Shown: positions 52,540 through 60,612, counted from the first letter of the stretch. The stretch is 64,000 nt of DNA from Paenochrobactrum pullorum (GCF_041929845.1 NZ_JBHEEH010000004.1:1-64000); one strand, 5' to 3'. Made by a program: numbers and translations. The notes: generated by a model from the sequence alone, not told the origin.

Positions 52540-53595
52540 TTATCTTTGCGCGAAAACCTGCTCATAGACTTCACGTATGGAAGCCGCTTCGCGTTGCAGC
52601 GGGAAATATTTTTGGGTGTTCAGCAGTGCTGCTTCAGCATGCTCTTTCGCCATATCAGGCGATGCCAAATAAGGGCGGATCGCTTCTCTTAAAGCATCGC
52701 CATCACCTGCTGGCGCAATCGAACCGGTTTTGCCCTCGATAATCATTTCGGCATAGGCACCGGCATTGCTTGCCACGACCGCGGTTTTGGAAGCCATGGC
52801 CTCCAATGGCGTGAGACCGAAACCTTCATTGCGCGATGGTGCAACATAAAGTGTAAGACGGCGATACCAAACGCGAATATCGGGCACTTCACCCAAAATC
52901 AAAATGCGATCTTGTAGGCCTGCCTCGGCAATGCGTGTTTTCAGGTCGTTTTCAAAGCCTTGATGTTCTGAGGTAGTGCGACCGGTAATGACGGCTGTCC
53001 ATTGCGGATAATCCGGCAACAGTTTGATCATAGCATCGACAAAAAGGTCGGTGCCCTTTTGATGCCGTACGCGGCCGAAGCAACCAATGGCGTATTTACC
53101 GGTCAGGCCGGAAGCCGCAAAATCATCCTCTTGGCCGACAGGCGGATGAAAGCGCTCCAAATCAACACCATGCATAATGACGGTGTGCGGCACTTTCAAA
53201 AAGCTGCCCGAACGAGCACTGGTGGCAATCACCGCATTCATCCGGCGGATCAGCCATTTGGTGAAGGGTTTATGATCGCGTTGTGCGGCGGAGGTAAAAA
53301 CAAGACGTAATTTCATCCGCAGCACATCACGCATGAGGATACCGGCAATCATTTCAATATTGCGTCTTGCATGCCAGATGCGAAACGGACGGTTTTCCGG
53401 CTTGCTCCAGAAGGAGAAGATGGCCGTCCATTTCAGATGTGGCAGATCATCAGGCAATCCGGGGCCCATCGTGGCAATATTCAGCCCTTCGCGCTTTTGC
53501 AGTGGGATGAGCTGAACAATGGTGGAGGTGACACCGGATAAGCGCTTTTTGAAGTTGGGCGCGATCACTTCTGTTTGCCTGACGGGAACCTGCAT
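52540..53595 (-). CDS. lpcC: LPS core mannosyltransferase LpcC-type (GT4 family)
   Basis: This 351-residue GT4 glycosyltransferase resembles rhizobial LpcC, which adds mannose to the lipopolysaccharide inner core at the cytoplasmic face. The nucleotide-sugar region has the EX7E motif SRNEGFGLTPLEAMA (near residues 257-271). The N-terminal acceptor region ends with the Rossmann switch YAIGCFGRVRHQKGTD. It is 14 bp downstream of greA on the same strand, probably in one operon. The acceptor and linkage are inferred from the family. Confidence 0.88.
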   Translation of the reverse strand: MQVPVRQTEVIAPNFKKRLSGVTSTIVQLIPLQKREGLNIATMGPGLPDDLPHLKWTAIFSFWSKPENRPFRIWHARRNIEMIAGILMRDVLRMKLRLVFTSAAQRDHKPFTKWLIRRMNAVIATSARSGSFLKVPHTVIMHGVDLERFHPPVGQEDDFAASGLTGKYAIGCFGRVRHQKGTDLFVDAMIKLLPDYPQWTAVITGRTTSEHQGFENDLKTRIAEAGLQDRILILGEVPDIRVWYRRLTLYVAPSRNEGFGLTPLEAMASKTAVVASNAGAYAEMIIEGKTGSIAPAGDGDALREAIRPYLASPDMAKEHAEAALLNTQKYFPLQREAASIREVYEQVFAQR

Positions 53596-53609
53596 CTACT
53601 TTTAAGCTC

Positions 53610-54083
53610 TTAGACGAACTTGAAACTCAGGATTTCATAAGAACGTGAGCCGCCAGGAGCGTTCACTTCGATCGTATCGCCTTCGCCTTTGCCGATCAGC
53701 GCGCGTGCAATCGGGGATGAGATGGAAATACGCCCTTGTTTGACGTCCGCTTCCTGATCACCAACGATCTGGTAGATCTTTTCAGCTTCCGTTTCTTCAT
53801 CAATCAAAGTGATGGTTGCACCAAATTTAATGCGGTCGCCGCTCAATTTGGTGACATCAATAACTTCGGCGCGGGCAATCAGGTCTTCCAGTTCGGAAAT
53901 GCGGCCTTCATTGTGGCTTTGCGCTTCTTTAGCAGCATGATATTCGGCATTTTCCGAAAGGTCGCCGTGTGCTCTTGCTTCCGAGATGGCCTGGATAATA
54001 TTCGGACGTTCCACCTGTTGACGGGTGCGCAATTCTTCTTTCAGTTTTTCGAAACCGCCGGGTGTCATCGGAAATTTGTCCAT
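53610..54083 (-). CDS. greA: Transcription elongation factor GreA
   Basis: GreA binds the RNA polymerase secondary channel and stimulates cleavage of backtracked RNA. The 157-residue protein has an N-terminal coiled coil (residues 8-75, with the tip acidic residues in ARAHGDLSENAEYHAAKE) and the FKBP-like C-terminal domain (SPIARALIGKGEGD). It precedes lpcC with 14 bp between the genes. A promoter-terminator pair lies about 125 bp upstream in its leader, as listed separately. Confidence 0.96.
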   Translation of the reverse strand: MDKFPMTPGGFEKLKEELRTRQQVERPNIIQAISEARAHGDLSENAEYHAAKEAQSHNEGRISELEDLIARAEVIDVTKLSGDRIKFGATITLIDEETEAEKIYQIVGDQEADVKQGRISISSPIARALIGKGEGDTIEVNAPGGSRSYEILSFKFV

Positions 54084-54194
54084 ACCCTGTCCTTTCGTGA
54101 GCCAAGCAGGCTAAAATTATGCGAGAGGCACATATGCTGACCACTTATAAGTGCCAGTTCTTTATGTGCCAAACGGTTAAACATCATGACGGCA

Positions 54195-54285
54195 GACAAA
54201 AAGAAAACGGTGACCGAAGGCCGATCTTCGGTACCGTCTATTTCTCATCTTTGCGAGAGTATAGCATTTGTTGCAGGCTTTTCAC
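54195..54285 (-). ncRNA. Candidate short greA leader RNA (promoter plus terminator)
   Basis: On the minus strand a -35 GTGAAA (54280-54285), a 16-base spacer and a -10 TATACT (54258-54263) are followed about 20 bases later by a strong hairpin (54207-54237, ACGGTACCGAAG arm). The 11-bp stem has one bulged base and ends in a T-rich tract (TTTTCTTTTTG). No gene precedes it on this strand. It would give a transcript of roughly 50-60 nt, with the rest of greA downstream. This resembles the GraL arrays in the E. coli greA leader. Confidence 0.45.
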
Positions 54286-54803
54286 GCGGAAAATAAACTT
54301 TTCCCGAAACATTCTCATCTAAAGGCTTTTTTACGGCTTCGGAGAGCTGAAATAAGGCTGTCATGTCAGACATGGCGGTTTGCTATGCTGGCATTATTAT
54401 CATGTAGACAGACGCTTAAACTTAAATCTCTGCTTGTGGTAGCGGGTTTTGTTTATTTTTACGTTTTTTGCTTTTGAATTTGTAACAGGACTTGCTAATT
54501 CACACGGAATTGATAAGGCATACTACCAATTTTTAGCGGGCAATTGTCAAACAGTTCTTTTTACGGCATTATGGTGTGAGCTGGTTACATTACAATAGTA
54601 GTGTAAAACCCTCATGTTTAAATTGGCTGAGCTGTAAATCCAGCCACCGCGTTGGTTTGAAAAATTTAGCTTTAAAGCACTGCTTGGTAAGTTCTACTTA
54701 AGTAGAGCTATTGTTTATGCTTGCATTTACAATTATTTTCTAAATATAATCTTTTGTCCGCAATATATTACTAAAATTGATTGTCATCATAAATAATTTT
54801 TAT

Positions 54804-54832
54804 TTGACTGTATTTGGACTAATACTAGTTAT
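54804..54832 (+). promoter_or_regulatory. Candidate promoter of the amine oxidase cassette
   Basis: A near-perfect -35 TTGACT (54804-54809) is followed after 16-17 bases by TAGTTA/AGTTAT (54826-54832). The first start codon of the cassette lies about 80 bases downstream. Confidence 0.5.
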
Positions 54833-54913
54833 GGGGGTTCTGTGGGGGCTATAAGGTCTCACCGATGTCGATACTGAATTATGGTTATCGGATAGTGAAG
54901 AGGAACTTTAACA

Positions 54914-56515
54914 ATGAATCGCACAAAAGCGTTTTCGAATTTTACACGCCGGGATTTACTCTCGCTGATCGGCGCTACAGCCGGTGGTGCGGTGATGTAT
55001 CAGGCAATGACAAGTCTTGGTCATGCCGCTGAATCCGGTTATAAGGGACCGGTTAAACTTGACGGTGACCCAAAGGGTGCAACAGTTTTGATTCTGGGGG
55101 CAGGTCTTGCAGGTATGACTGCAGCGCTCGAAATGCGTCAGGCTGGTTACAAGGTTAAGATCCTCGAATATAATGATCGTCCGGGCGGTCGTAACTGGAC
55201 TGTTCATGGTGGTGACAAGTTTACCGAAATTGATGGAACAACCCAGACATGTGAATTCGACAAAGACCAGTACATTAACTTGGGCCCTTGGCGTATTCCT
55301 TACCATCACCATGCACTGCTGGATTATTGTAAGCGTCTCGGCGTCAAGCTGGAGCCGTTCCAGCAGCTGAACTACAATGCATTCCTGCATTCAACCGAAG
55401 CTTTTGGCGGTAAGCCACAGCGCGTTCGCGATGTGAAGATCGATTTTCAGAGCCATTCTGCGGGTCTGCTTGCAAAAGCAACCAAGAAGGGTGGTCTTGA
55501 CGATATCGTCACCAAAGAAGATCAGGAAATCCTGCTTGAAGCCATGCGCTCTTGGGGTGTGCTCGATGAAAACTTCGACTATGTGAAGAGCATGCATACC
55601 GCAGAATTCCGTGGTTACGATAAAGATCCAGGTGGCGGTGTGGGTGCCAAGCCGGTTCCAAGCGAACCATACAAAATGGAAGAGCTGCTGCGCTCGGGTC
55701 TGTGGAAGTTTTTGAGTAATTTCACCAATTACGAATTCCAGACAACCATGTTCCAGCCGGTTGGCGGTATGGGCGTGATCGGTCAAGCATTTGCCAAAGA
55801 AGTGGGCGATCTCATCACCTACAAGTGCAAGGTCACCAAGATCCAGCAGAATGATAAGGGCGTAACCGTCACTTATGAAGATGTTGAAAATCCTGGTACT
55901 ATGAAAGAAGAAAGCGCTGACTGGTGTATCTGCACCATTCCTCTGCCGATTCTTGCCCAGATCGAAACCAATCTCGGCACTGAAATGAAGGCTGCAATTG
56001 CCGCTGTTCCATACGTTTCTTCCGTCAAGTTCGGCTTGCAGTTCAAACGCCGTTTCTGGGAAGAAGACGAGCACATTTTCGGTGGTATCAGCTTCACCAA
56101 TCTGCCGATTCGCCAGATTTCATATCCAAGCACCAATTACAACATGGGTGGCAAGGGCGTTCTGCTCGGTGGTTACACCTGGAATGGTCCAAACTCATAC
56201 GAGTTCACATCCCTGTCACCTGCTGATCGCGTTGCGAAAGCTGTTGAATATGGTGCAGAAATTCATCCTCAGTACAAGGAAGAATTTGAAAACGGTGTGA
56301 CATGGGCATGGCATCGCAGCCCGTACACATTAGGTTGTGCCGGTGACTGGACTGATGAAATGCGCGAAGAGCATTATCAGAATCTCTGCAAAATCGACGG
56401 TCGCGTTGTGCTTGCAGGCGAGCATTGCTCTTACATCCCTGGCTGGCAGGAAGGTGCGATCCTTTCGTCACTTGATGCAATCACCAGACTTCATGAGCGC
56501 GTGATCAAAGGTTAA
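54914..56515 (+). CDS. Exported flavin monoamine/L-amino-acid oxidase-like enzyme (Tat substrate)
   Basis: The 533-residue protein has a twin-arginine signal peptide (TRRDLLSL at residues 11-18, hydrophobic helix to about 33, cleavage near residue 39). The mature part is a flavin amine oxidase of the MAO/LAAO family. The dinucleotide motif LGAGLAGMTAALE is at residues 61-73, E85 binds ribose, and DRPGGRN follows. The C-terminal FAD motif LAGEHCSYIPGWQEGA is at 500-515, with aromatic-cage-like residues (W507 region). Substrates would be an L-amino acid or amine, giving an imine. Next to it are cytochrome c and exported RidA genes, so electrons probably go to a cytochrome and not O2. Its codon use is that of a highly expressed gene. 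Confidence 0.85.
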   Translation: MNRTKAFSNFTRRDLLSLIGATAGGAVMYQAMTSLGHAAESGYKGPVKLDGDPKGATVLILGAGLAGMTAALEMRQAGYKVKILEYNDRPGGRNWTVHGGDKFTEIDGTTQTCEFDKDQYINLGPWRIPYHHHALLDYCKRLGVKLEPFQQLNYNAFLHSTEAFGGKPQRVRDVKIDFQSHSAGLLAKATKKGGLDDIVTKEDQEILLEAMRSWGVLDENFDYVKSMHTAEFRGYDKDPGGGVGAKPVPSEPYKMEELLRSGLWKFLSNFTNYEFQTTMFQPVGGMGVIGQAFAKEVGDLITYKCKVTKIQQNDKGVTVTYEDVENPGTMKEESADWCICTIPLPILAQIETNLGTEMKAAIAAVPYVSSVKFGLQFKRRFWEEDEHIFGGISFTNLPIRQISYPSTNYNMGGKGVLLGGYTWNGPNSYEFTSLSPADRVAKAVEYGAEIHPQYKEEFENGVTWAWHRSPYTLGCAGDWTDEMREEHYQNLCKIDGRVVLAGEHCSYIPGWQEGAILSSLDAITRLHERVIKG

Positions 56516-56562
56516 GGGGTTTCCCTTTAGCTTTTCTTCGGCTCGATGAAAGGAACATTAAA

Positions 56563-56982
56563 ATGAAACATATTTCTCTTATGGTTCGCCCATTGGCGCT
56601 GGCTGCTACCGCAGCTGCCATTCTTGGCGTAGCTGCTCCAGCCGCTCTGGCAGATTCTGCCGGTGCTGGTTTGAGCACCAGCAACACTTTTGCAGCCCAG
56701 ACCGGTCAGGAACTTTATGAAACCGTTTGTCAGGCTTGCCATATGGCAGAGGGCAAAGGTGCAGTAGGTGCAGGCCATTACCCTGCTTTGGCCAAAAATG
56801 AAACTTTGGAAGAAGCAAGCTACCCGATCTACGTTCTTTTGAACGGTTTGAAGGGCATGCCGCCAGTTGGCAAGATGATGAATGACGAGCAGATTGCTGC
56901 CGTTGTGACATATATCCGTACCAATTTCGGCAACGACTACCAAGAGCCTGTCACAGCTCAGGATGTTGCGGATAACCGTTAA
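56563..56982 (+). CDS. Periplasmic mono-haem cytochrome c
   Basis: The 139-residue precursor has a Sec signal peptide cleaved near residue 30 (AAPAALA). One class I haem c site, C56-Q-A-C59-H60, is followed by the Met ligand near M99 in LKGMPPVG. At about 109 residues the mature protein is a normal cytochrome c. The gene begins 47 bp after the oxidase stop. By analogy with nicotine oxidoreductase NicA2, which is reported to give electrons to a cytochrome c encoded beside it, this cytochrome could accept electrons from the flavoenzyme. That role is inferred from gene order. Confidence 0.88.
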   Translation: MKHISLMVRPLALAATAAAILGVAAPAALADSAGAGLSTSNTFAAQTGQELYETVCQACHMAEGKGAVGAGHYPALAKNETLEEASYPIYVLLNGLKGMPPVGKMMNDEQIAAVVTYIRTNFGNDYQEPVTAQDVADNR

Positions 56983-57092
56983 TGATAAAACGCAGATGCC
57001 GTGTGTATAACACGGCATCTGTTCGTTCCGGCCATTTTCTCGCCACTTTTTATCAAGCTTATCGCAGTGTAAATCGATATAAGGAAATATCC

Positions 57093-57590
57093 ATGAAGAA
57101 TTTGACAGCTGCTGCAGTTTGCGCTTTAGGCGTTATGCTTTCAGGTCAGGCTTTTGCTCAAGATGTTATTCGTCATAAGACACCGGGTTCAAATTTCCCG
57201 ATTGCTCAGGCAGTAGAAGTACCGGCTGGAAAGACGACCGTTTACCTGAGCGGTGCCGTTCCGACTGTTGTCGATGAAAAAGCAGACAAGAACACTATTG
57301 CTGCTTATGGCGATACAAAATCGCAAACCGAAACTGTTTTCAAGTCAATTGAAAAATCATTGGCTTCGCTTGATCTGAAAATGAGCGATGTTGTCAAAAT
57401 GCAGGTTTTCCTTGTTGGCGATCCGGAAAAGGACGGCAAGATGGACTTTGCTGGTTTCATGGAAGGTTATACCCAGTTCTTCGGTACCGAAGCGCAGCCT
57501 AACCTGCCATCACGTTCAGTTATGCAGGTTGCAGCACTTGCAAGCCCGGCATGGTTGGTTGAAATCGAAGTGACCGCTGTTCGCCCATAA
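57093..57590 (+). CDS. RidA-family imine deaminase with a signal peptide
   Basis: RidA proteins hydrolyse reactive 2-imino or enamino acids to oxo acids and ammonia, and are normally cytosolic. This 165-residue protein has a Sec signal peptide cleaved near residue 22 (SGQAFA). The RidA fold follows, with the key Arg at R141 (LPSRSVMQVAAL) and the Glu at E157 (LVEIEVTAV). The start at 57093 follows an AAGGAAA ribosome-binding site. It lies 110 bp after the cytochrome gene on the same strand. Its export places it where the flavoenzyme would release an imine, so it probably cleans up that product. Confidence 0.88.
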   Translation: MKNLTAAAVCALGVMLSGQAFAQDVIRHKTPGSNFPIAQAVEVPAGKTTVYLSGAVPTVVDEKADKNTIAAYGDTKSQTETVFKSIEKSLASLDLKMSDVVKMQVFLVGDPEKDGKMDFAGFMEGYTQFFGTEAQPNLPSRSVMQVAALASPAWLVEIEVTAVRP

Positions 57591-57673
57591 TTCTTGATTG
57601 ACGGTTGGCTGAAGATTGATCAGGCGAACTGCTATTCGGATTAAGTGAATAAGCTTGTTGCTTGCACGTGAAG

Positions 57674-57700
57674 AAAGCCGCTCAAAAGAGCGGCTTTTTT
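57674..57700 (+). terminator. Terminator after the RidA gene
   Basis: AAAGCCGCTC at 57674-57683 pairs with GAGCGGCTTT at 57688-57697 around an AAAA loop, followed by more T residues. It closes the oxidase-cytochrome-RidA cassette. Confidence 0.93.
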
Positions 57701-57851
57701 GTTGATTGCAGTTATATATACTGCAACTTCAGCAAGAGTGAACAGGTGATTATATCTACCAAGACTTGCTGAATTGGTTGAACTATGGCTATAGCTGATG
57801 GCAGTGAATAGAGTTGCTATTCAGGTCTTTCCAGCTCTTGCAGGTTTTAAA

Positions 57852-58748
57852 ATGTCACGCCTTCAGGCCAATTTCCTTCTTTTGCTCGCCGGTATGATTT
57901 GGGGAATGGGGTTTGTTGCCCAGTCCACCGCCATGGCAAGTATCGGACCGTTTATGTTTATTGCGGTACGTTCTGTTATTGCGAGCTTCAGTATTCTGCC
58001 GATGGCAATGGCGGAAGGAAAAAGGGCCAGAAAACGTCTTAGCCGTCGTGACTATTTTTTCTTTGCGGCCATTGGGCTTGTGTTATTTATCGGACTTGCC
58101 GCCCAGCAAATTGGTTTGCAGACAACATCAGTCACCAATGCCGGTTTCCTGACCGGCCTTTATTTGATTTTGGTGCCGGTTCTGGGCGTGCTGATTTTTC
58201 GCGCATGGCCGCATGGTATTATCTGGCCATGTTCTTTAGCGGCATTGGCTGGTATTTATCTTTTGTCGGGTGGCGAGTTAAGCGCATTGAAGCAAGGTGA
58301 TTGGCTGGTGATGTTCGGTGCGTTTTTCTGGGCGCTGCAGGTGCTGCTGATTGGGCAGGCGAACCGTACCGGACGCCCGATTACCTTAAGCGTGGTGCAA
58401 TTTGCAACTTGCGGCGTCGTCGGCTTTATTTTTGCTTTTGCACTAGGCGAGGTGGATTGGTCGGCTGTTGGTGCCACATGGAAGCAATTGCTGTTTACCG
58501 GTGTGTTTTCATCCGGTGTCGCCTTCACCTTGCAGGCCATTGGGCAGCGTTATACCACGCCGCCACAGGCTGCGATTTTTCTCTCCTCCGAGGCACTTTT
58601 TGCCGCATTGTTTGGTGCGATTTTCCTGAGTGAACGTCTGTCTTTTGCGGGGCTCGTCGGTTGCGCATTGATTTTCATCTCAATGCTGGCCGTTGAAATT
58701 ATACCGATGCTGGTTGCACGAAGACGTCCGATCACCCTCACGCCTTGA
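57852..58748 (+). CDS. EamA-family (DMT) transporter
   Basis: The 298-residue protein has ten hydrophobic helices in two EamA repeats, beginning LLLLAGMIWGMGF and later FGAFFWALQVLLIGQ and FLSSEALFAALFGAIFL. Such exporters move amino acids, nucleotides or drugs. The start at 57852 begins the conserved first helix, although an in-frame ATG at 57798 is possible. The gene follows the RidA terminator, so a link to the oxidase cassette is not supported. The 3' end overlaps the convergent DUF486 gene by 11 bp. The substrate is unknown. Confidence 0.85.
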   Translation: MSRLQANFLLLLAGMIWGMGFVAQSTAMASIGPFMFIAVRSVIASFSILPMAMAEGKRARKRLSRRDYFFFAAIGLVLFIGLAAQQIGLQTTSVTNAGFLTGLYLILVPVLGVLIFRAWPHGIIWPCSLAALAGIYLLSGGELSALKQGDWLVMFGAFFWALQVLLIGQANRTGRPITLSVVQFATCGVVGFIFAFALGEVDWSAVGATWKQLLFTGVFSSGVAFTLQAIGQRYTTPPQAAIFLSSEALFAALFGAIFLSERLSFAGLVGCALIFISMLAVEIIPMLVARRRPITLTP

Positions 58749-59088
58749 AGATGAAGGATGCGCCGAGTGCAATCAGTGCAAAGCCGATCAGATAGTTCCA
58801 GCTGAAAGCTTCTTTCAGATAGAACACTGAAAACAGGGCGAAGATAATGAGTGTGATCACTTCCTGAATTGTTTTCAGTTGAGCGGTTGTGTAAACAGTC
58901 GATCCGATCCGGTTGGCTGGTACTGCCAGACTATATTCTGCCAGCGCGATACCCCAACTGACGAAAATAACTGTAATGAGCGAGGCTTGCGGAAATTTTA
59001 AGTGACCGTACCACGCGGTGGTCATAAAAACATTGGATATGACAAGCAGAACAATGGGAAGGATTGCAGGAGAGGTGAGAAACGCCAT
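58738..59088 (-). CDS. DUF486/SMR-like membrane protein
   Basis: The 116-residue protein has four membrane helices and matches DUF486, a small DMT-superfamily group. Conserved segments are MTTAWYGHLKF, VSWGIALAEYSLAVPANRIG and the closing FYLKEAFSWNYLIGFALI. It could form a dimeric transporter like the SMR proteins. Its 3' end overlaps the EamA gene by 11 bp, so transcription of the two must interfere in part. It is divergent from a lipoprotein gene 31 bp away. Confidence 0.88.
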   Translation of the reverse strand: MAFLTSPAILPIVLLVISNVFMTTAWYGHLKFPQASLITVIFVSWGIALAEYSLAVPANRIGSTVYTTAQLKTIQEVITLIIFALFSVFYLKEAFSWNYLIGFALIALGASFIFKA

Positions 59089-59119
59089 TTCAGTTTATCC
59101 CGAAGAAACGTCAGGTCTG

Positions 59120-59362
59120 ATGAGACCGGTATGGATATGTTTTGCAGTGATGTCAGTTTTGCTGGTGGCAGGTTGCACACAGCACAACAGAGCCGGTGAT
59201 CCGTTGCGCGTGATGCCTAAAGAAACCGTGCGTGTGAATGAAGCCGCGCCATTTCGTCATGCAGCAGCAACCGCTGAGCCGGATATTCTGGGTCTGGCAG
59301 AAGAGCAGGATATTGAAAGTCTCAGACTATCGCGCTGCCAGACCCATAATTCTTGTAAATAG
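59120..59362 (+). CDS. Small lipoprotein of unknown function
   Basis: The start at 59120 gives 80 residues with an ATG following AGGTCTG. The signal peptide FAVMSVLLVAGC ends in a lipobox Cys near residue 19. The mature 60 residues are polar, with conserved-looking acidic and Arg-rich ends and one further Cys pair (CQTHNSC). A longer upstream reading frame overlaps the divergent DUF486 gene and is unlikely. I do not recognise the family. Confidence 0.65.
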   Translation: MRPVWICFAVMSVLLVAGCTQHNRAGDPLRVMPKETVRVNEAAPFRHAAATAEPDILGLAEEQDIESLRLSRCQTHNSCK

Positions 59363-59379
59363 TGCTTTATCTGTATGGC

Positions 59380-59778
59380 TCAGGCGTTTGCAGGGTCATC
59401 GCCGACAGGTGTCGGTTTGCCATCACTATCCAATGCCACCATGACAAATTCGCCATGTGTAACCAGATCCATCTGCTGTGACAAATAACGTTGTGCCCAT
59501 GTTTCAACCTTGAGCGTAACCGATGTGCGTCCGACTTTAACGATGTCTGTATAGATGCACAAAGTGTCACCAACCTTGACGGGTTTGGCAAAAGACATTT
59601 CGCGCACTGCTGCGGTAACAACACGTCCGCCTGCACGTTCTGCTGCACGAATACCGCAAGCCAAGTCCATTTGTGCCATAACCCAACCGCCGAAAATATC
59701 GCCAGCAGCATTTGCATCGCACGGCATGGCCTGAGTTCTTATGGTCAATATGCCTTTTGGGGTGGCAGTTTCAGTCAT
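59380..59778 (-). CDS. yciA: YciA-type acyl-CoA thioesterase
   Basis: The 132-residue hot-dog protein matches the YciA family, which hydrolyses many acyl-CoA esters. The active region GGWVMAQMDLACGIRAAERAGGRVVTAAV is seen in part, with the catalytic Asp in DANAAGDIFGG and the SFAKPVKVGDTL segment. It forms hexamers in other species. It has an in-frame Met at 59778 and a normal length. It lies alone on the minus strand. Confidence 0.9.
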   Translation of the reverse strand: MTETATPKGILTIRTQAMPCDANAAGDIFGGWVMAQMDLACGIRAAERAGGRVVTAAVREMSFAKPVKVGDTLCIYTDIVKVGRTSVTLKVETWAQRYLSQQMDLVTHGEFVMVALDSDGKPTPVGDDPANA

Positions 59779-59938
59779 TTTGCACTCCGGATAATTAAAT
59801 CATGTGGTGATGGATTTAAGCCTTAATGAAGACAATTCCCACTTCTATTTTTATCTCATATGATAAAGTGCTGATGACGAGGGAACGGAGAAGCCCTTTC
59901 ATGCGTTATCCATTTATAGCTTGAACAGGAGCTGCCCC

Positions 59939-60499
59939 ATGAAAACTCTATTAAGAACTGCTTTTCTTGCAGTTGGTCTACTTGCAGCAGGTGCTGCGCA
60001 GGCAGCCAATGCAATTGTTACGGCTGATTTAAATGTACGTACCGGACCGGGTACTAAATACCGGACATTGGGTGCGATCCCCAATGGCGCACGCGTGGAT
60101 GTTAACGGCTGTACCAGTGGTTATGGCTGGTGTCAGGTGCGTTATGGCGGGTTGCATGGTTGGGCGTCATCGCGTTATTTGGCAACACGTGTTGGCTCAT
60201 CGGGCAATTACCAGTCGAATAATTTTTCCAATAATGCAGCAGCGATCGGAATTCCGCTGATTGCAGGTGTAGTCATTGGTTCGGCGATCAATAGTCGTAA
60301 TGACCGTTATTACCGTGATCGTTATTATGATCGTCCGAATTGGAACCGTCCGCATCGTCCAAATCGTCCGAATTGGAATCATAATCGTCCCGGGCGTCCG
60401 AACTGGGACAGGCCAAACAGACCAAACCGCCCGCATTGGCAAAAACCGGGGCGTCCGCATGGTAATCACGCTCGTCCGCGCCCGCATCGCTCCAACTGA
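59939..60499 (+). CDS. Exported bacterial SH3-domain protein with a basic low-complexity tail
   Basis: The 186-residue protein starts with a Sec signal peptide (FLAVGLLAAGAAQA). A single SH3b domain follows (about residues 24-85), with TADLNVRTGPGTKYRTLGAI and YGWCQVRYGGLHGWASSRYL. A short hydrophobic helix (IGIPLIAGVVIGSAI) leads into a C-terminal tail rich in Arg, Pro, Asn and His. Such SH3b proteins bind peptidoglycan or other envelope polymers. The start follows an AGGAG ribosome-binding site. The tail is low complexity and not a true repeat array. Confidence 0.85.
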   Translation: MKTLLRTAFLAVGLLAAGAAQAANAIVTADLNVRTGPGTKYRTLGAIPNGARVDVNGCTSGYGWCQVRYGGLHGWASSRYLATRVGSSGNYQSNNFSNNAAAIGIPLIAGVVIGSAINSRNDRYYRDRYYDRPNWNRPHRPNRPNWNHNRPGRPNWDRPNRPNRPHWQKPGRPHGNHARPRPHRSN

Positions 60500-60511
60500 T
60501 TTTTGCTTGGT

Positions 60512-60540
60512 TTGATCCGGATGTTCTGGTAATGTACTAT
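60512..60540 (+). promoter_or_regulatory. uvrB promoter overlapped by an SOS-like (LexA) box
   Basis: A -35 TTGATC (60512-60517) and a -10 TACTAT (60535-60540) are 17 bases apart. Overlapping them is GTTC-N7-GTAC at 60523-60537, one base off the alphaproteobacterial LexA consensus GTTC-N7-GTTC. This position allows LexA to block the promoter. Confidence 0.6.
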
Positions 60541-60612
60541 ATAGGCTAAGGGCATGGGGCAATTTCGCGTCATGCTCTTTTCTTTCCTCAGCGAGATCGC
60601 CATATTAGCATC

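Larger units (their letters stand above)
54084..54913. other. 830-bp gap between greA and the amine oxidase gene
   Basis: The longest non-coding stretch of the window. It contains the greA leader promoter and terminator (54195-54285) on the minus strand and a candidate promoter for the amine oxidase on the plus strand (54804-54832). From about 54400 to 54800 the sequence is AT-rich. I could not identify a protein-like ORF or a known RNA family, but it could hold a small RNA. Confidence 0.5.

Noticed and set aside
60320..60490. Repeat array in the SH3 protein gene
   Set aside because: The codons for Arg-Pro-Asn-Trp-type stretches vary and units are irregular; it is low-complexity coding sequence, not a CRISPR or satellite.
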